A DNA stretch of 64,000 bases from Ruminococcaceae bacterium BL-6 (GTDB taxonomy: Bacteria; Bacillota; Clostridia; Oscillospirales; Acutalibacteraceae), in contig LR778135.1 in NCBI GenBank assembly GCA_902810075.1, positions 3,100,001-3,164,000 of the forward strand, given 5' to 3'. The position numbers and the translations under genes are program-made. Below, piece after piece: positions 53,039 through 61,361 of this stretch. The notes below the pieces were generated by a model. The model worked only from the letters and a program-made list of their open reading frames with translations, had not been told where the DNA came from and did no database searches. Within the stretch, counting starts at the first letter, position 1. The number at the start of each line of letters is the position of its first letter.

Positions 53039-53899
53039 TCAGGTGCGGCCCAGAACGACGTCTTTCACACGGTATCTCTGGGGCGGATACGGCGTCTGAT
53101 CGCCGTATCCGACGTCCACATAGGTGACGATGCTGATTTCCTCCGGAACATGGAAATAGTCGCGCAGGCGCTGGATGATCGTGTCGTTGAAGGTCAGCCA
53201 GACGCCTTCCAGGCCGGCGGCGTGCGCCGCCAGGGCGATGTTCTGCGCCGCGGCGCCGGCGTCGAGCAGGCGGTTTCTCACGGGGTTGTAGGGATTCGCG
53301 CGGTACACGCGCTCGTCCTGCAGCACCACCAGATGGACCGGCCCCCCGGGGACGTCGCTGCCCTTGAACAGCCCGGGAACCTTCTCCTCCCGCACGACCA
53401 GGTAGCGGATGGACTGAAGGTTGCAGGAATGCGCGGCCCAGAGGCCGGCTTCCAGAATTTTGTCGATCAGCTCGTCGGGCACCCGCCGGTCCGTAAACTC
53501 CCGCACCGAACGGCGCTCCTTCAGAACGGTGTAAAACAGTTCCGTATCCGCCGGCGTGAGTTTCCTTGGCTCGTAGGGAGTCAGATCGACCGGCTCCCCC
53601 TTCTCCGCTTTTTCGGCGAACGCGATTAAATGGGAAGCGAACCGGTACTCGGGCTGATCCGCGCCCAGCTTCCTTTTTTCCCAGAGATTGATCAGGTGCT
53701 TCGCCGGGCCCGCCTGATTCGGATTGAGCTTTTTGCCCCGATAGATTGCCGAATAGGTCTGAATTTCCAGCGTATGGTGCAGGCGCTCGCGAAAGCGCGC
53801 GCGGAACTCCACCTCGTCCATTGAAAGATACTGTTCGTCCGTCAGGTTGAGCGCCTTTCTGGCCTGGTCCTGTTCTTCCTGTGTCAGCTGATAGGGCAT
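53039..53899 (-). CDS. Nitroreductase-family flavoprotein
   Basis: About 286 residues. A helical N-terminal extension of ~120 residues precedes a nitroreductase domain: LKERRSVREFTDRRVPDELIDKILEAGLWAAHSCNLQS (FMN-binding Arg and Ser), then DAGAAAQNIALAAHAAGLEGVWL. The extension is unusual for plain nitroreductases. Likely reduces a small organic molecule with NAD(P)H. ATG 53899 is preferred on ribosome-site spacing; 53911 is also possible. Thirty bases after the ABC ATPase. Confidence 0.82.
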   Translation of the reverse strand: MPYQLTQEEQDQARKALNLTDEQYLSMDEVEFRARFRERLHHTLEIQTYSAIYRGKKLNPNQAGPAKHLINLWEKRKLGADQPEYRFASHLIAFAEKAEKGEPVDLTPYEPRKLTPADTELFYTVLKERRSVREFTDRRVPDELIDKILEAGLWAAHSCNLQSIRYLVVREEKVPGLFKGSDVPGGPVHLVVLQDERVYRANPYNPVRNRLLDAGAAAQNIALAAHAAGLEGVWLTFNDTIIQRLRDYFHVPEEISIVTYVDVGYGDQTPYPPQRYRVKDVVLGRT

Positions 53900-53928
53900 G
53901 ATAAAACGCATCCTTTCTGTTATTTTGT

Positions 53929-54711
53929 TCAGATAGAATAATCGACGGTCTCTTCCTCGTCGCGCGGGTTGTTCAGCTTGATGTAGATCCGCTGCACCAC
54001 ATCCAGCAGCCGGGGATCGCTGCGGTCGCGCGGGCGCTTGACGGGGACGTCGAAGATATGCCGGATATAGCTCGGGCGGGGGCTCAGCAGCACCACGCGG
54101 TCCGCGAGATAAACCGCCTCCGCGACGTCGTGCGTGATGAAGAGGATCGTCTTTTTCTCCTGCATCCAGATCCTGACGATTTCATCCTGAAGCGTCAGCC
54201 TGGTCAGGTGGTCCACCGCGCTGAACGGTTCGTCCATCAGGATAAAGCTGGGGTCGTTCACAAGCGTGCGGGCAAGGCCGGCCCTCTGCCGCATGCCCCC
54301 GGAAAGCTGGTGGGGATATTTGTTTTCAAACCCTTTCAGGCCCACCATTTCGATGGCCTTTTCCGCCTTTTGCTCCCGTTCCTCCCGGTCCACGCCGGCG
54401 AGCTCCAGGCCGAATTCCACGTTTTTCCGAATGCTGCGCCACGGGAACAGGGACGAATCCTGAAAGACCACGCCGACATCCCGGCTCGTGCCGGAAAGCG
54501 GCTTCCCGTCCAGCAGGATCTCTCCGCCGGAGCGCGGCAGAAGGCCCGCCGCGATTTCCAGAAGGGTGCTTTTTCCGCATCCGCTCGGGCCGAGGACGCA
54601 TACGAACTCCCCGTTCTGAATGGTCAGCGTGACGTCCCTGATCGCGGGCGTCTCGTCGCCCTCCGGATTGCTGTAACTTTTGGTGATATTGCGGAACACT
54701 ACCTCAGGCAT
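53929..54711 (-). CDS. ABC transporter ATPase, SsuB/TauB/NrtD type
   Basis: 260 residues. Walker A GPSGCGKSTLLEIAAG, Q-loop VVFQDSSLFPW, signature LSGGMRQRAGLARTL, Walker B FILMDEPFSAVD and the switch His in LFITHDVAEAVYLA. It powers the importer formed with the permease and binding lipoprotein upstream in the same operon. The family imports sulfonates, taurine, nitrate, cyanate or thiamine precursors. Confidence 0.94.
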   Translation of the reverse strand: MPEVVFRNITKSYSNPEGDETPAIRDVTLTIQNGEFVCVLGPSGCGKSTLLEIAAGLLPRSGGEILLDGKPLSGTSRDVGVVFQDSSLFPWRSIRKNVEFGLELAGVDREEREQKAEKAIEMVGLKGFENKYPHQLSGGMRQRAGLARTLVNDPSFILMDEPFSAVDHLTRLTLQDEIVRIWMQEKKTILFITHDVAEAVYLADRVVLLSPRPSYIRHIFDVPVKRPRDRSDPRLLDVVQRIYIKLNNPRDEEETVDYSI

Positions 54712-54734
54712 AAGCTTCTTCCCCCGATTCCCGT

Positions 54735-55868
54735 TCAGTTGCCGGACGCATATTTCCCGAGCTTCAGTTCCCTGGCGACCTCGTCGGCGATTTTGTTGTC
54801 ATACACGTTGTCGACCGGATAGGCCTGTTTCTGCATCCCGTACTCTTTCAGCAGGTCTTCCGTTTTCTGCAGCCGGTCCGGCTGTACGACCGGGTCGTTT
54901 TCCCACAGCTCGATTTCGGATTCGATCGCCTCGCGGGCGACGTCTTGATCGATGTTCAGGTATTTCGACGCCCACGGCAGAAATTCATCCAGATGGTTCT
55001 TCGCATAGTCGTTGGCGTAGTAATACACCTCCAGCACGCGCTTGACCACATCCGGCTGCTCCGAAAGCATTTTGTCGGTGGCGACCAGCACGCCGGTGTT
55101 GTACGCGGGCATGTACTCCCACGTCTTGCCGAGGACCGTATAGCCCGCCTTCTTCGCGATCGTGGCGTACGGCTGATGGATGATGGTGGCGTCCACGTTG
55201 CCGGAAGTGAGCGTCGCGTAGCCGGTCTGGTAAAATCCGTTCGCGACCTGCTCGATGTCCTTGTTGATATTGACCCCGTTCTTCGTCAGGACCTCCAGCG
55301 AAGTCATCTTCATGCCGCCGGTGGCCTGCGCCGTACCGAACTTCTTTCCCTTCAGGTCCGCCCATGTCTTGATCTCCGGCTTTGCGATGATCCAGTAGGC
55401 TCCCTTGCTGCGCCACATGTTGCTGACGATTTTGATCGGCACCTGATTGACGATGGCCGGAATGTACGTGCCCGGGTCGCCGTCCGCGATATCCACCTCG
55501 CCGGCTCCGAAGGCGGAAACCGGGTTCGGGATGTCGAGCTCGTCGATGGTGATGCCCGCGTCCTCATACCAACCGTTCTCAATGGCGAACTGGTTCGCAA
55601 TGCCCGTCATGCCCTTGGCGAAGCCGGCGCGCACGGTCACGGGCTTGTTGTCACGGCTTTTCCACGGGGCATCCTTGGGGACACTGATCTTCGTCCCCGC
55701 GGAGGAGCCGGAGGAAGACGCCGCGGAAGCGGCGGCGCCGTTCGCGGCCCCCTGCGCGGCATTTTTCGCCTCTTCCGGGGACGCGCACGCCGCGAGGGAA
55801 GCGGTGAGGGCAAAGGTCAGGGCAAGGGAGAGCAGCCTCTTCGTTTTCATTTTAAAAAGTTTTTTCAT
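54735..55868 (-). CDS. ABC substrate-binding lipoprotein, SsuA/NMT1-like
   Basis: 377 residues. Lipoprotein signal (KRLLSLALTFALTASLAAC, lipid-modified Cys), a Ser/Ala linker, then an NMT1-type binding domain: RAGFAKGMTGIANQFAIENGWYEDAG, ADGDPGTYIPAIVNQVP, KKFGTAQATGGMKMTSLEVL. ATG 55868 with GAGGTGG is preferred to the longer frame. The fold binds sulfonates, taurine or pyrimidine precursors; the ligand is not readable. Confidence 0.9.
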   Translation of the reverse strand: MKKLFKMKTKRLLSLALTFALTASLAACASPEEAKNAAQGAANGAAASAASSSGSSAGTKISVPKDAPWKSRDNKPVTVRAGFAKGMTGIANQFAIENGWYEDAGITIDELDIPNPVSAFGAGEVDIADGDPGTYIPAIVNQVPIKIVSNMWRSKGAYWIIAKPEIKTWADLKGKKFGTAQATGGMKMTSLEVLTKNGVNINKDIEQVANGFYQTGYATLTSGNVDATIIHQPYATIAKKAGYTVLGKTWEYMPAYNTGVLVATDKMLSEQPDVVKRVLEVYYYANDYAKNHLDEFLPWASKYLNIDQDVAREAIESEIELWENDPVVQPDRLQKTEDLLKEYGMQKQAYPVDNVYDNKIADEVARELKLGKYASGN

Positions 55869-55887
55869 TGGGTTCCACCTCATTATT

Positions 55888-56676
55888 TCAGACATTGCGC
55901 CAGTTGTGGCACACAAGATGTTCGGACAGATTGACCAGCCCGACGAACAGGACGGACACGATGGTCACAATGATGACGACCAGGAACAGCCGCGGCGTGT
56001 TCAGCACGGCCTGCGCTTCGTTCAGCAGGAAGCCCGCCCCTTTTTTGGCGGCCGTCATTTCCGCAAAAATCACGCCGGTGACTGCGGTGGCCGCGGTGAC
56101 GCGAAGCCCGGTAAAAATACTCGGCAGCGCCGAAGGGATCAGCACCTTGAAAACAGTCTGCGCGCGGGTCGCCTGGAACACGCGCGCGACCTTCAGGTGC
56201 TCCGCGCGCGCCTGCTTCGCGCCGGAAACGGTGTTGAACAGCACGGTGAACATGCAGAACAGCAGCACCATCACGACCTTACTTTCAAACCCGATTCCAA
56301 ACCAGACGACCAGAAGCGGCATGATCGCCGTTTTCGGAACGGCCATGACCGCCGCGAAAAACGGGCTGAACACGGCTTCCACTTTCGGAAACGTGACGAA
56401 CAGCACGCCGATCGCGATTCCGACAACGGCGGAGAGGCCGTAGCCCACGGCGACCTCCTCCAACGAAACGAGCAGGTTCGGCCAGAGCTCGTTGCTTCCC
56501 ATCGCATAAACAAAATCCTGCACGATCTGCGTCGGGGAGGCGAGGAAAATGCTGTTGATGTAGCCCTGCGACACGGCGATCTGCGCGGCCGCCAGAATCG
56601 CGAGGACGATGGCCGCCTGAGAGACGGTCACCCACGCGGGCTGCCTGCGCTTACGCCCTTTCTTCTTTTGTTCCAT
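55888..56676 (-). CDS. ABC transporter permease, SsuC/TauC type
   Basis: 262 residues, six helices. The EAA-loop region (FKVLIPSALPSIFTGLRVTAATAVTGVIFAEM) docks the ATPase. The start overlaps the ATC-hydrolase-like gene by 26 bases and has AAAGGAG inside it. Confidence 0.93.
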   Translation of the reverse strand: MEQKKKGRKRRQPAWVTVSQAAIVLAILAAAQIAVSQGYINSIFLASPTQIVQDFVYAMGSNELWPNLLVSLEEVAVGYGLSAVVGIAIGVLFVTFPKVEAVFSPFFAAVMAVPKTAIMPLLVVWFGIGFESKVVMVLLFCMFTVLFNTVSGAKQARAEHLKVARVFQATRAQTVFKVLIPSALPSIFTGLRVTAATAVTGVIFAEMTAAKKGAGFLLNEAQAVLNTPRLFLVVIIVTIVSVLFVGLVNLSEHLVCHNWRNV

Positions 56677-57181
56677 AGGTCAGCTCTCCTTTCGCCGCCC
56701 GATCGCTTTTAAAATATTCCCGCTCGCAGGTCTCCCCGCCGGTCAGGACGTTCTTTGTGATCCTGTGCGACAGGCTGCGGGTAAAGTTTTCGGCGTTCGT
56801 CGTGTCGATCACGTCGCAGTACAGCGGGGCCAGCTCGCGGAACCACGGATACTCGTCGAAGTACTTCACCCAGGTTTCCGCATACGGGCAGTGGTTGCGC
56901 CCTAGCTCTTTGACCCACCCGATCATCGGCAGGTCGGTGATGCGCATGAAGTTTTCCATCGTGAAATCCAGGCCCTGCTTTTCCGCCGTCTCGCGCAGCT
57001 GATCCGACCGGTCGAGCGCAAGCTCGAAAACCGCCTGCTGAATCAGCTCTTTCGCTTTTTTCTCCCCCAGCTGCTCCACAAGGACCTTCGCAAAATGGAA
57101 ATACAGCATCGCGAACTGGCGGCATGCCTTCCGCACCTCTTCGACCGCCTGGCGGTATTCGATCGATTTTTTTTCCTTCAT
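56651..57181 (-). CDS. ATC-hydrolase-like protein (PF14196 type)
   Basis: 176 residues, helical. The HCPYAETWVKYFDEYPWFRELAPLYCDVID segment resembles the L-2-amino-thiazoline-4-carboxylate hydrolase family: a conserved Cys with nearby acidic residues, a second Cys, and an Asn-Phe-Thr segment. In characterised systems the enzyme opens a thiazoline ring to N-carbamoyl-cysteine. Function here is inferred from family and context. Start overlaps the M20 stop (ATGA). Confidence 0.65.
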   Translation of the reverse strand: MKEKKSIEYRQAVEEVRKACRQFAMLYFHFAKVLVEQLGEKKAKELIQQAVFELALDRSDQLRETAEKQGLDFTMENFMRITDLPMIGWVKELGRNHCPYAETWVKYFDEYPWFRELAPLYCDVIDTTNAENFTRSLSHRITKNVLTGGETCEREYFKSDRAAKGELTYGTKEERA

Positions 57182-58500
57182 TCCCCGATTTCCCTCTTTT
57201 CGTGCCGGATCATTCCATCCATAAACCTGACATAAGTCTCTTTCGTGTATTTCGATTGGTACCCCGCCGCGATTTTTTTCGCCGCGGCCGCGCCCTCCTT
57301 CAGCAGCTTGTAGGCGGACAGGGCAAAAATCTTGGCGGTGACCAGATACGCCTCGTCTTCGTCCGTGATGTGGTAGTCCTTGCTGTGCGGGGCGCCTGCC
57401 ACACCGCCGGTATTGAAGTTCAGCACGGGAAGGATGTGCTGCAGGTCCCCCACGTCGGAGGAGCCGCCGCTGTGAAGGCCGGGGTCCGCTTCCCTGACTT
57501 CTTTTCTAGGGGCGGCTTCGCGCGCCGCCTCAAGCACCAGCGGATTTGCCGGCTCCGGCAGGCGCGGCAGGTATCCGGGCAGCGTGGTGATTTCAATCCC
57601 GGCGCCCACCGCCGCGGCGCCCGCGCGGAACGCACGGTCCGTTTTCCGGTCCGCATCCAGAATCGCCCCGGTGCTTTTGGCGCGGACAAGCGTTTCGATG
57701 ATCGCTTCCGCCGGGACGACGTTTACGAGATTCCCTCCGCGGGTCAGGATCGGATGGACGCGTACGGCGTCCTCATCCCGGAAGGTCTCCCGCTGGAAGG
57801 CGAGCGCGGAAAGTCCGAGCGACGCCGCGTTCAGCGCGTTCACGCCCTTTTCCGGCTCCCCGGCGGCATGCGCCTCGCGGCCTATGTACCGGATCACCTT
57901 GGAGACAAACCCGTTCGAGGTGCCGCTGCCCACCTGGATCCCCGCCTGATCGGAATGATGCACCACGGCCAGGTCGATATCATCGAAGGCCCCGATCCGG
58001 ATCAGCTCGCATTTTCCGCCCCCGTAGCGGATTTTTCCCTCTTTCTGAAGCTGGTTTTTGAATTCGATCTCACCGTATTCCTCCGCCGGGACGGCGAAAA
58101 AGGTCACGTTTCCGCCCAGCGAAGCGGCGACCTCCGGGTCCGCCAGCGCCAGCGCCGCGCCCGCGACGCCCGTGAGCTGCGCGTTGTGCCCGCAGCTGTG
58201 CGCGGCCTGTGTTTCCGGATTTACAAACGGGTGCTCCGGAATCCGCAGGGCGTCCAGCTCCCCGATCAGCGCAAGGTTCACCCCGCTCTGCTTTCCTCTC
58301 AGGTACCCTTTCACCCCGGTGACGGCCAGATGCTCCTGGACATCCAGATGGAGGCCCTTGAGAAAATCCGCGAATTTTTTCGCCGTGCGGAATTCCTTGT
58401 AGCCCAGCTCGGCATGGGTATAGATATCCCGCCCGAAGGCGATGATCGCGTCTCTGTTCCGGTCTATAACACTCAGGATCCGTTCTTCCGTTTTGTCCAT
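57178..58500 (-). CDS. M20-family amidohydrolase (AbgB/ArgE-like)
   Basis: 440 residues. Metal-binding residues: DALRIPEHPF, AAHSCGHNAQLTG, AVPAEEYGEIEF (catalytic Glu-Glu), VHHSDQAG and GGVAGAPHSKDYH. The dimerisation domain includes GREAHAAGEPEKGVNALNA. It hydrolyses an amide or carbamoyl bond of an N-substituted amino acid. First structural gene of the operon, behind the Cys-rich leader; GGAG before the ATG. N-carbamoyl-cysteine, N-acyl-cysteine or a formylated pyrimidine are possible substrates. Confidence 0.9.
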   Translation of the reverse strand: MDKTEERILSVIDRNRDAIIAFGRDIYTHAELGYKEFRTAKKFADFLKGLHLDVQEHLAVTGVKGYLRGKQSGVNLALIGELDALRIPEHPFVNPETQAAHSCGHNAQLTGVAGAALALADPEVAASLGGNVTFFAVPAEEYGEIEFKNQLQKEGKIRYGGGKCELIRIGAFDDIDLAVVHHSDQAGIQVGSGTSNGFVSKVIRYIGREAHAAGEPEKGVNALNAASLGLSALAFQRETFRDEDAVRVHPILTRGGNLVNVVPAEAIIETLVRAKSTGAILDADRKTDRAFRAGAAAVGAGIEITTLPGYLPRLPEPANPLVLEAAREAAPRKEVREADPGLHSGGSSDVGDLQHILPVLNFNTGGVAGAPHSKDYHITDEDEAYLVTAKIFALSAYKLLKEGAAAAKKIAAGYQSKYTKETYVRFMDGMIRHEKREIGE

Positions 58501-58593
58501 GACGATCGCTCCATTTCTTCCCGCTTTCAGCTTTTCTCTGGTCCTGTCTGTTCAAAACGAGGCCCGCGCCCCCGGCAGGCAGCTTTGGGCTCC

Positions 58594-58633
58594 AAATAAA
58601 AAGGGCCCGGAAAGCCGCCTGGCTTACCGGGCT
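58594..58633 (-). terminator. Leader terminator (attenuator candidate)
   Basis: On the minus strand GCCCGGTAAGCC / GGCTTTCCGGGC forms a strong stem with one mismatch, followed by TTTTTATTT. It lies between the leader reading frame (stop 60 bases before) and the M20 start (94 bases after). An alternative upstream hairpin (CTCCC...GGGGAG, about 58629-58660) overlaps its 5' arm. Confidence 0.8.
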
Positions 58634-58692
58634 CCCCGCCCCGCCTGATCGGGCAATGGGAGAAACCGACAAAAGTCTGAAACGGCCTGTTC

Positions 58693-58764
58693 CTATCTTC
58701 TTATGGGAATACAGCGGCTGCACATTTGCATACAGCCCATTTTGCTACAGCGTGTACAGGTCAT
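58693..58764 (-). CDS. Cys/Met-rich leader peptide, 23 residues
   Basis: ATG at 58764 behind ACAGGAGG, stop TAG. Sequence begins MTCTRCSKMGCMQMCSRC. Five Cys and four Met make 9 of 23 residues sulfur-containing. It lies between a promoter and an intrinsic terminator, ahead of an operon with amidohydrolase, ATC-hydrolase-like and sulfonate-type importer genes. The layout is that of a leader peptide whose translation senses charged tRNA-Cys. A tiny metal-binding peptide is the alternative. Confidence 0.7.
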   Translation of the reverse strand: MTCTRCSKMGCMQMCSRCIPIRR

Positions 58765-58811
58765 TTCTTCTGCCTCCTGTAAATATATAATTCATATCTG
58801 TTTTGTAATAA

Positions 58812-58838
58812 ATTATCACCTTTTCTTCGGCCTGTCAA
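58812..58838 (-). promoter_or_regulatory. Promoter of the leader and M20-ATC-ABC operon
   Basis: Minus strand TTGACA (58833-58838), 15-base spacer, GATAAT (58812-58817), about 50 bases before the leader ATG. Confidence 0.65.
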
Positions 58839-59157
58839 GGGAAGAAAGAAAAAAGCACGTTTTTCATAAAATCACGGGCTGGGAAAGTATGTTTTTGCAT
58901 GCATTTTGCAGGCAGTCCAATAAAATCATGCATATTCTCTGCATTGATCATGGCGTCTAAGTGAAAAATTCGTTTCGAAAAATCCACCTTATGATAGAAG
59001 GAGGGTGTATCGCACAATACAGCATGTCTGGTTTTCCCGGTCTGCACCGTCGTATCTTCCGGAGACGAAAACCTGTTCATGGATGCCAGTCAACTTGCAT
59101 CCCTTTACAGTTAAAAGTCAAGATTGAAAGCACCTTTTTCTACATATAGTCATCTCC

Positions 59158-59210
59158 ACAGGCAAGGAAGAAGCCCGGCAGCCGAGCTGCCGGGCTTCTT
59201 CCTTGCCTGT
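59158..59210. repeat. Perfect 25-bp inverted repeat
   Basis: Arms 59158-59182 and 59186-59210 are exact complements with a 3-base loop, followed by CCCTTTTTC. It could be a rightward terminator, but it is longer and more perfect than the others here, and no gene reads into it from the left. Confidence 0.7.
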
Positions 59211-59348
59211 CCCTTTTTCGAACCACAAAAAAGCGACGCATATCCGGAATCAAATACTTTCCGTATTTTTCGACCATTTTTGACGCAAAGTCGACAAATT
59301 CGAGCCGAAAACAAAATCTCTGACCATCCAAACGATGTGCATTACTGT

Positions 59349-59726
59349 TTACAGCCCCCAAAGCTCCCTGTTATCGGTTGTAATTTCATAGATGTTACGG
59401 TGCAATCTGTTTTCAAAATATTCTTTTAACTTCAAATTTGCCTTCCGCTTGCGATCAGGATAGCGGCCATATCTGCGAGCGATATCATCCATCCTTTCCG
59501 ATAGACTCACAACGCCCTCCGGCATTGCCAGACAATCGCAAAGCTGTATCAACCGATCATAATCGTCATAATCTATTTTTTTGAGCTTTCCGTTCATTGC
59601 GTTTACCTCTTCTTCCGATACATCGAAATTTCCGATGTATGTGGAAATATCTTGAATCGGAAAAGAATGTGTCAAACATATTCTGGCTGCATCATCATAT
59701 TCTAGTTGCATCATGGAAGGCAACAT
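59349..59726 (-). pseudogene. Truncated HD-domain hydrolase
   Basis: 125 residues resembling the C-terminal half of clostridial HD-domain phosphohydrolases: YDDAARICLTHSFP, DYDDYDRLIQLCDCLAMPEGVVSLSERM and the ending LKLKEYFENRLHRNIYEI. The N-terminal metal-binding His and His-Asp pair expected about 80 residues earlier are absent, and the upstream sequence is AT-rich and stop-laden. Likely a remnant; a divergent short protein is possible. Confidence 0.6.
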
Positions 59727-59863
59727 GTTTCATGCTCCTTTGTCTTAAACTTTGTAACTTTGTATTATTTTGTCTTATCATACTTTGAAAGACAAATTTA
59801 TTGTAACTGATAGAGTCCATTTTATTTCTTCCGGCGCCTTTTTTCCGGACAAATTCAGGGATG

Positions 59864-59891
59864 AAAAAGAGCGAGCTGTTACCGGCTCGCT
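59864..59891 (-). terminator. Terminator of the small membrane-protein pair
   Basis: AGCGAGC / GCTCGCT stem followed on the minus strand by CTTTTTC, 47 bases after the stop at 59938. Confidence 0.75.
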
Positions 59892-59937
59892 TTCAGAAAA
59901 AGAAAGGCATTTCCCTTGACATCAGAGCTTTTCCCGT

Positions 59938-60345
59938 TCAAATGCACTGTTTTTTCAGGTTGTTCGAAAATTCCATGTCGGCATGGCTGAACCAGTCCCG
60001 AATCGAGATGCTTTTCAATTTTTTCCTGTCGCGTTTCCGCTCGCCGTCCATTTCTTTTTCAACCTCGGCGATGCTGAAAAGGATCAGAATCAGTACGGCT
60101 TTATAGGGAAAATACGCTTTGATCAGCCTTTTATATTCCGGATTTCTGGTCATGGCATATACGACGCACGCCTTGACCAGAAAATAGATGTGCAGCAAAG
60201 GCACCAGAAGAATAAACCGCTTCGCTCTGGAAAGCTCTTCCGACCGTTCCACCTGCTCCAACAGTCCGCCGCAAATTGCAAGATAAATCAGTATGATCAG
60301 CACTACAGCAACCATCACTGCGTCCCCTTTTGCTTTTTTACTTGA
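59938..60345 (-). CDS. Small membrane protein, unknown
   Basis: About 135 residues with three hydrophobic segments (MVAVVLIILIYLAICGG, FILLVPLLHIYFLVKACVVY, YKAVLILILFSIAEV), then a very basic stretch (KEMDGERKRDRKKLK) and a polar tail. No family recognised. A GTG at 60345, seven bases after GGGAG, is preferred; ATG 60351 is possible. Overlaps the end of the next membrane gene, so the two are coupled. Confidence 0.55.
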   Translation of the reverse strand, partial: SSKKAKGDAVMVAVVLIILIYLAICGGLLEQVERSEELSRAKRFILLVPLLHIYFLVKACVVYAMTRNPEYKRLIKAYFPYKAVLILILFSIAEVEKEMDGERKRDRKKLKSISIRDWFSHADMEFSNNLKKQCI

Positions 60346-60859
60346 CACTCTCATCTCCCGAACCGCTTTCAGGGCCGCAACAGCCATCCGAAATCCGGGA
60401 TCCTATATAACATAATACGGTCATCGGTACGTTTAGGATCATCATCAGCACAAAAATAGTGTGCTTTGAAAAAGGAAATCCACTGAAAATAATCGCCGTC
60501 GGCACAATGGTAAATTCATACAAGGTCTCTTGGATGAAACCAAAAGAAGAAGAAAACGAAATCAGAAGGATCCCTATATTCACAAGCAGCACTAAGGATT
60601 TCACGATCGTAACCCAGATGTTCTTTGTTTTATAAAAGAACAGATCGATCGTCACAGGGAACAAAAAAAGGAATATGGTGATTCCCGTAAAACGGCTGTA
60701 ATCTTTTCCCAAATCCATATATGCAATCAGGGAGCAGATGATTTTCAGGATACATTTTGCTCCCTCATGTGTATTTTTCAAGGAATCCGCGCGGTAAGGG
60801 CTTCGTTCGTTTCTTGCTTTCTCAGGCTTCTGATCGGTTGTATCTTTTGTGGTTACCAT
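60338..60859 (-). CDS. Membrane protein, unknown
   Basis: 173 residues. A charged N-terminal tail, then four hydrophobic segments (FTGITIFLFLFPVTIDLFF, IVKSLVLLVNIGILLISF, FTIVPTAIIFSGFPF, IFVLMMILNVPMTVLCYIG) and an acidic Cys-containing end. AAGGTGA lies before the ATG. Family not recognised. The pair sits 500 bases from cas3 in the opposite direction; a link to the Cas operon is not shown. Confidence 0.6.
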   Translation of the reverse strand: MVTTKDTTDQKPEKARNERSPYRADSLKNTHEGAKCILKIICSLIAYMDLGKDYSRFTGITIFLFLFPVTIDLFFYKTKNIWVTIVKSLVLLVNIGILLISFSSSFGFIQETLYEFTIVPTAIIFSGFPFSKHTIFVLMMILNVPMTVLCYIGSRISDGCCGPESGSGDESVK

Positions 60860-61361
60860 TATGATTCACCTTCATTATATTCAAAGCAACCAACGATTAA
60901 CCCCTTTCCTGGAATAATAATATCCCAAATAATGGCAATTTACAAGATCCGGATTCTCCTCTCGATTGCTCCAATTAATACATTTTGATAACAAATATCA
61001 GTTTTATACTATATCTATGGAAAGAGGGACGCCTTTATAATACATATGGTATAAAAAGAGGCAATATGAATATTTTGTGAATTTTTCATCATTGCCCGAT
61101 CCCCACGCCAGATATGGGGAAGTTCGTTTGCAGAAGCCCATATCAGTTGTGCCATATCGCCTGTTTCTGCCTGTTGTGATGCAATTGCGATAGATTTAAC
61201 CATTTTTCAGTTGAAAAATATGGAAATAACTTCTATAATTGATTTGTCAAGTCAACTCACTGTATTTTTTGTCGGTTTCCCGCCGTTTTACAAACGATTT
61301 CATTCCCAATAGGAAACCGGCGGGGCGGATTCACATCTGTAAAAAGGAGATGACAGCGCGG
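60860..61361. other. AT-rich region before cas3, no gene
   Basis: About 500 AT-rich bases. A 62-codon minus-strand frame at 61015-61203 has no recognisable product. Contains the cas3 promoter. No CRISPR repeat pattern is visible. Confidence 0.5.
61211..61239 (+). promoter_or_regulatory. Promoter of the cas operon
   Basis: TTGAAA (61211-61216), 17-base spacer, TATAAT (61234-61239), leaving a leader of about 115 bases before cas3. Confidence 0.7.

Larger units (their letters stand above)
58765..59348. other. Intergenic region, poorly coding
   Basis: Beyond the promoter above and the long hairpin below, no frame has a convincing ribosome site and product. A 81-codon minus-strand frame (58835-59080) is Cys/His-containing but lacks family features. 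Confidence 0.45.

Noticed and set aside
58501..58811. TPP riboswitch ahead of the M20/ABC operon
   Set aside because: Considered because NMT1-type importers with M20 enzymes can serve thiamine salvage, but the conserved CUGAGA and ACCUGAU elements are not present.
58835..59080. 81-codon minus-strand frame upstream of the leader peptide
   Set aside because: It covers the promoter of the sulfur operon and lacks a ribosome site or recognisable domain.
60860..61361. CRISPR array beside cas3
   Set aside because: No regularly spaced 30-36 bp repeat is visible; an array, if any, would lie beyond the window.
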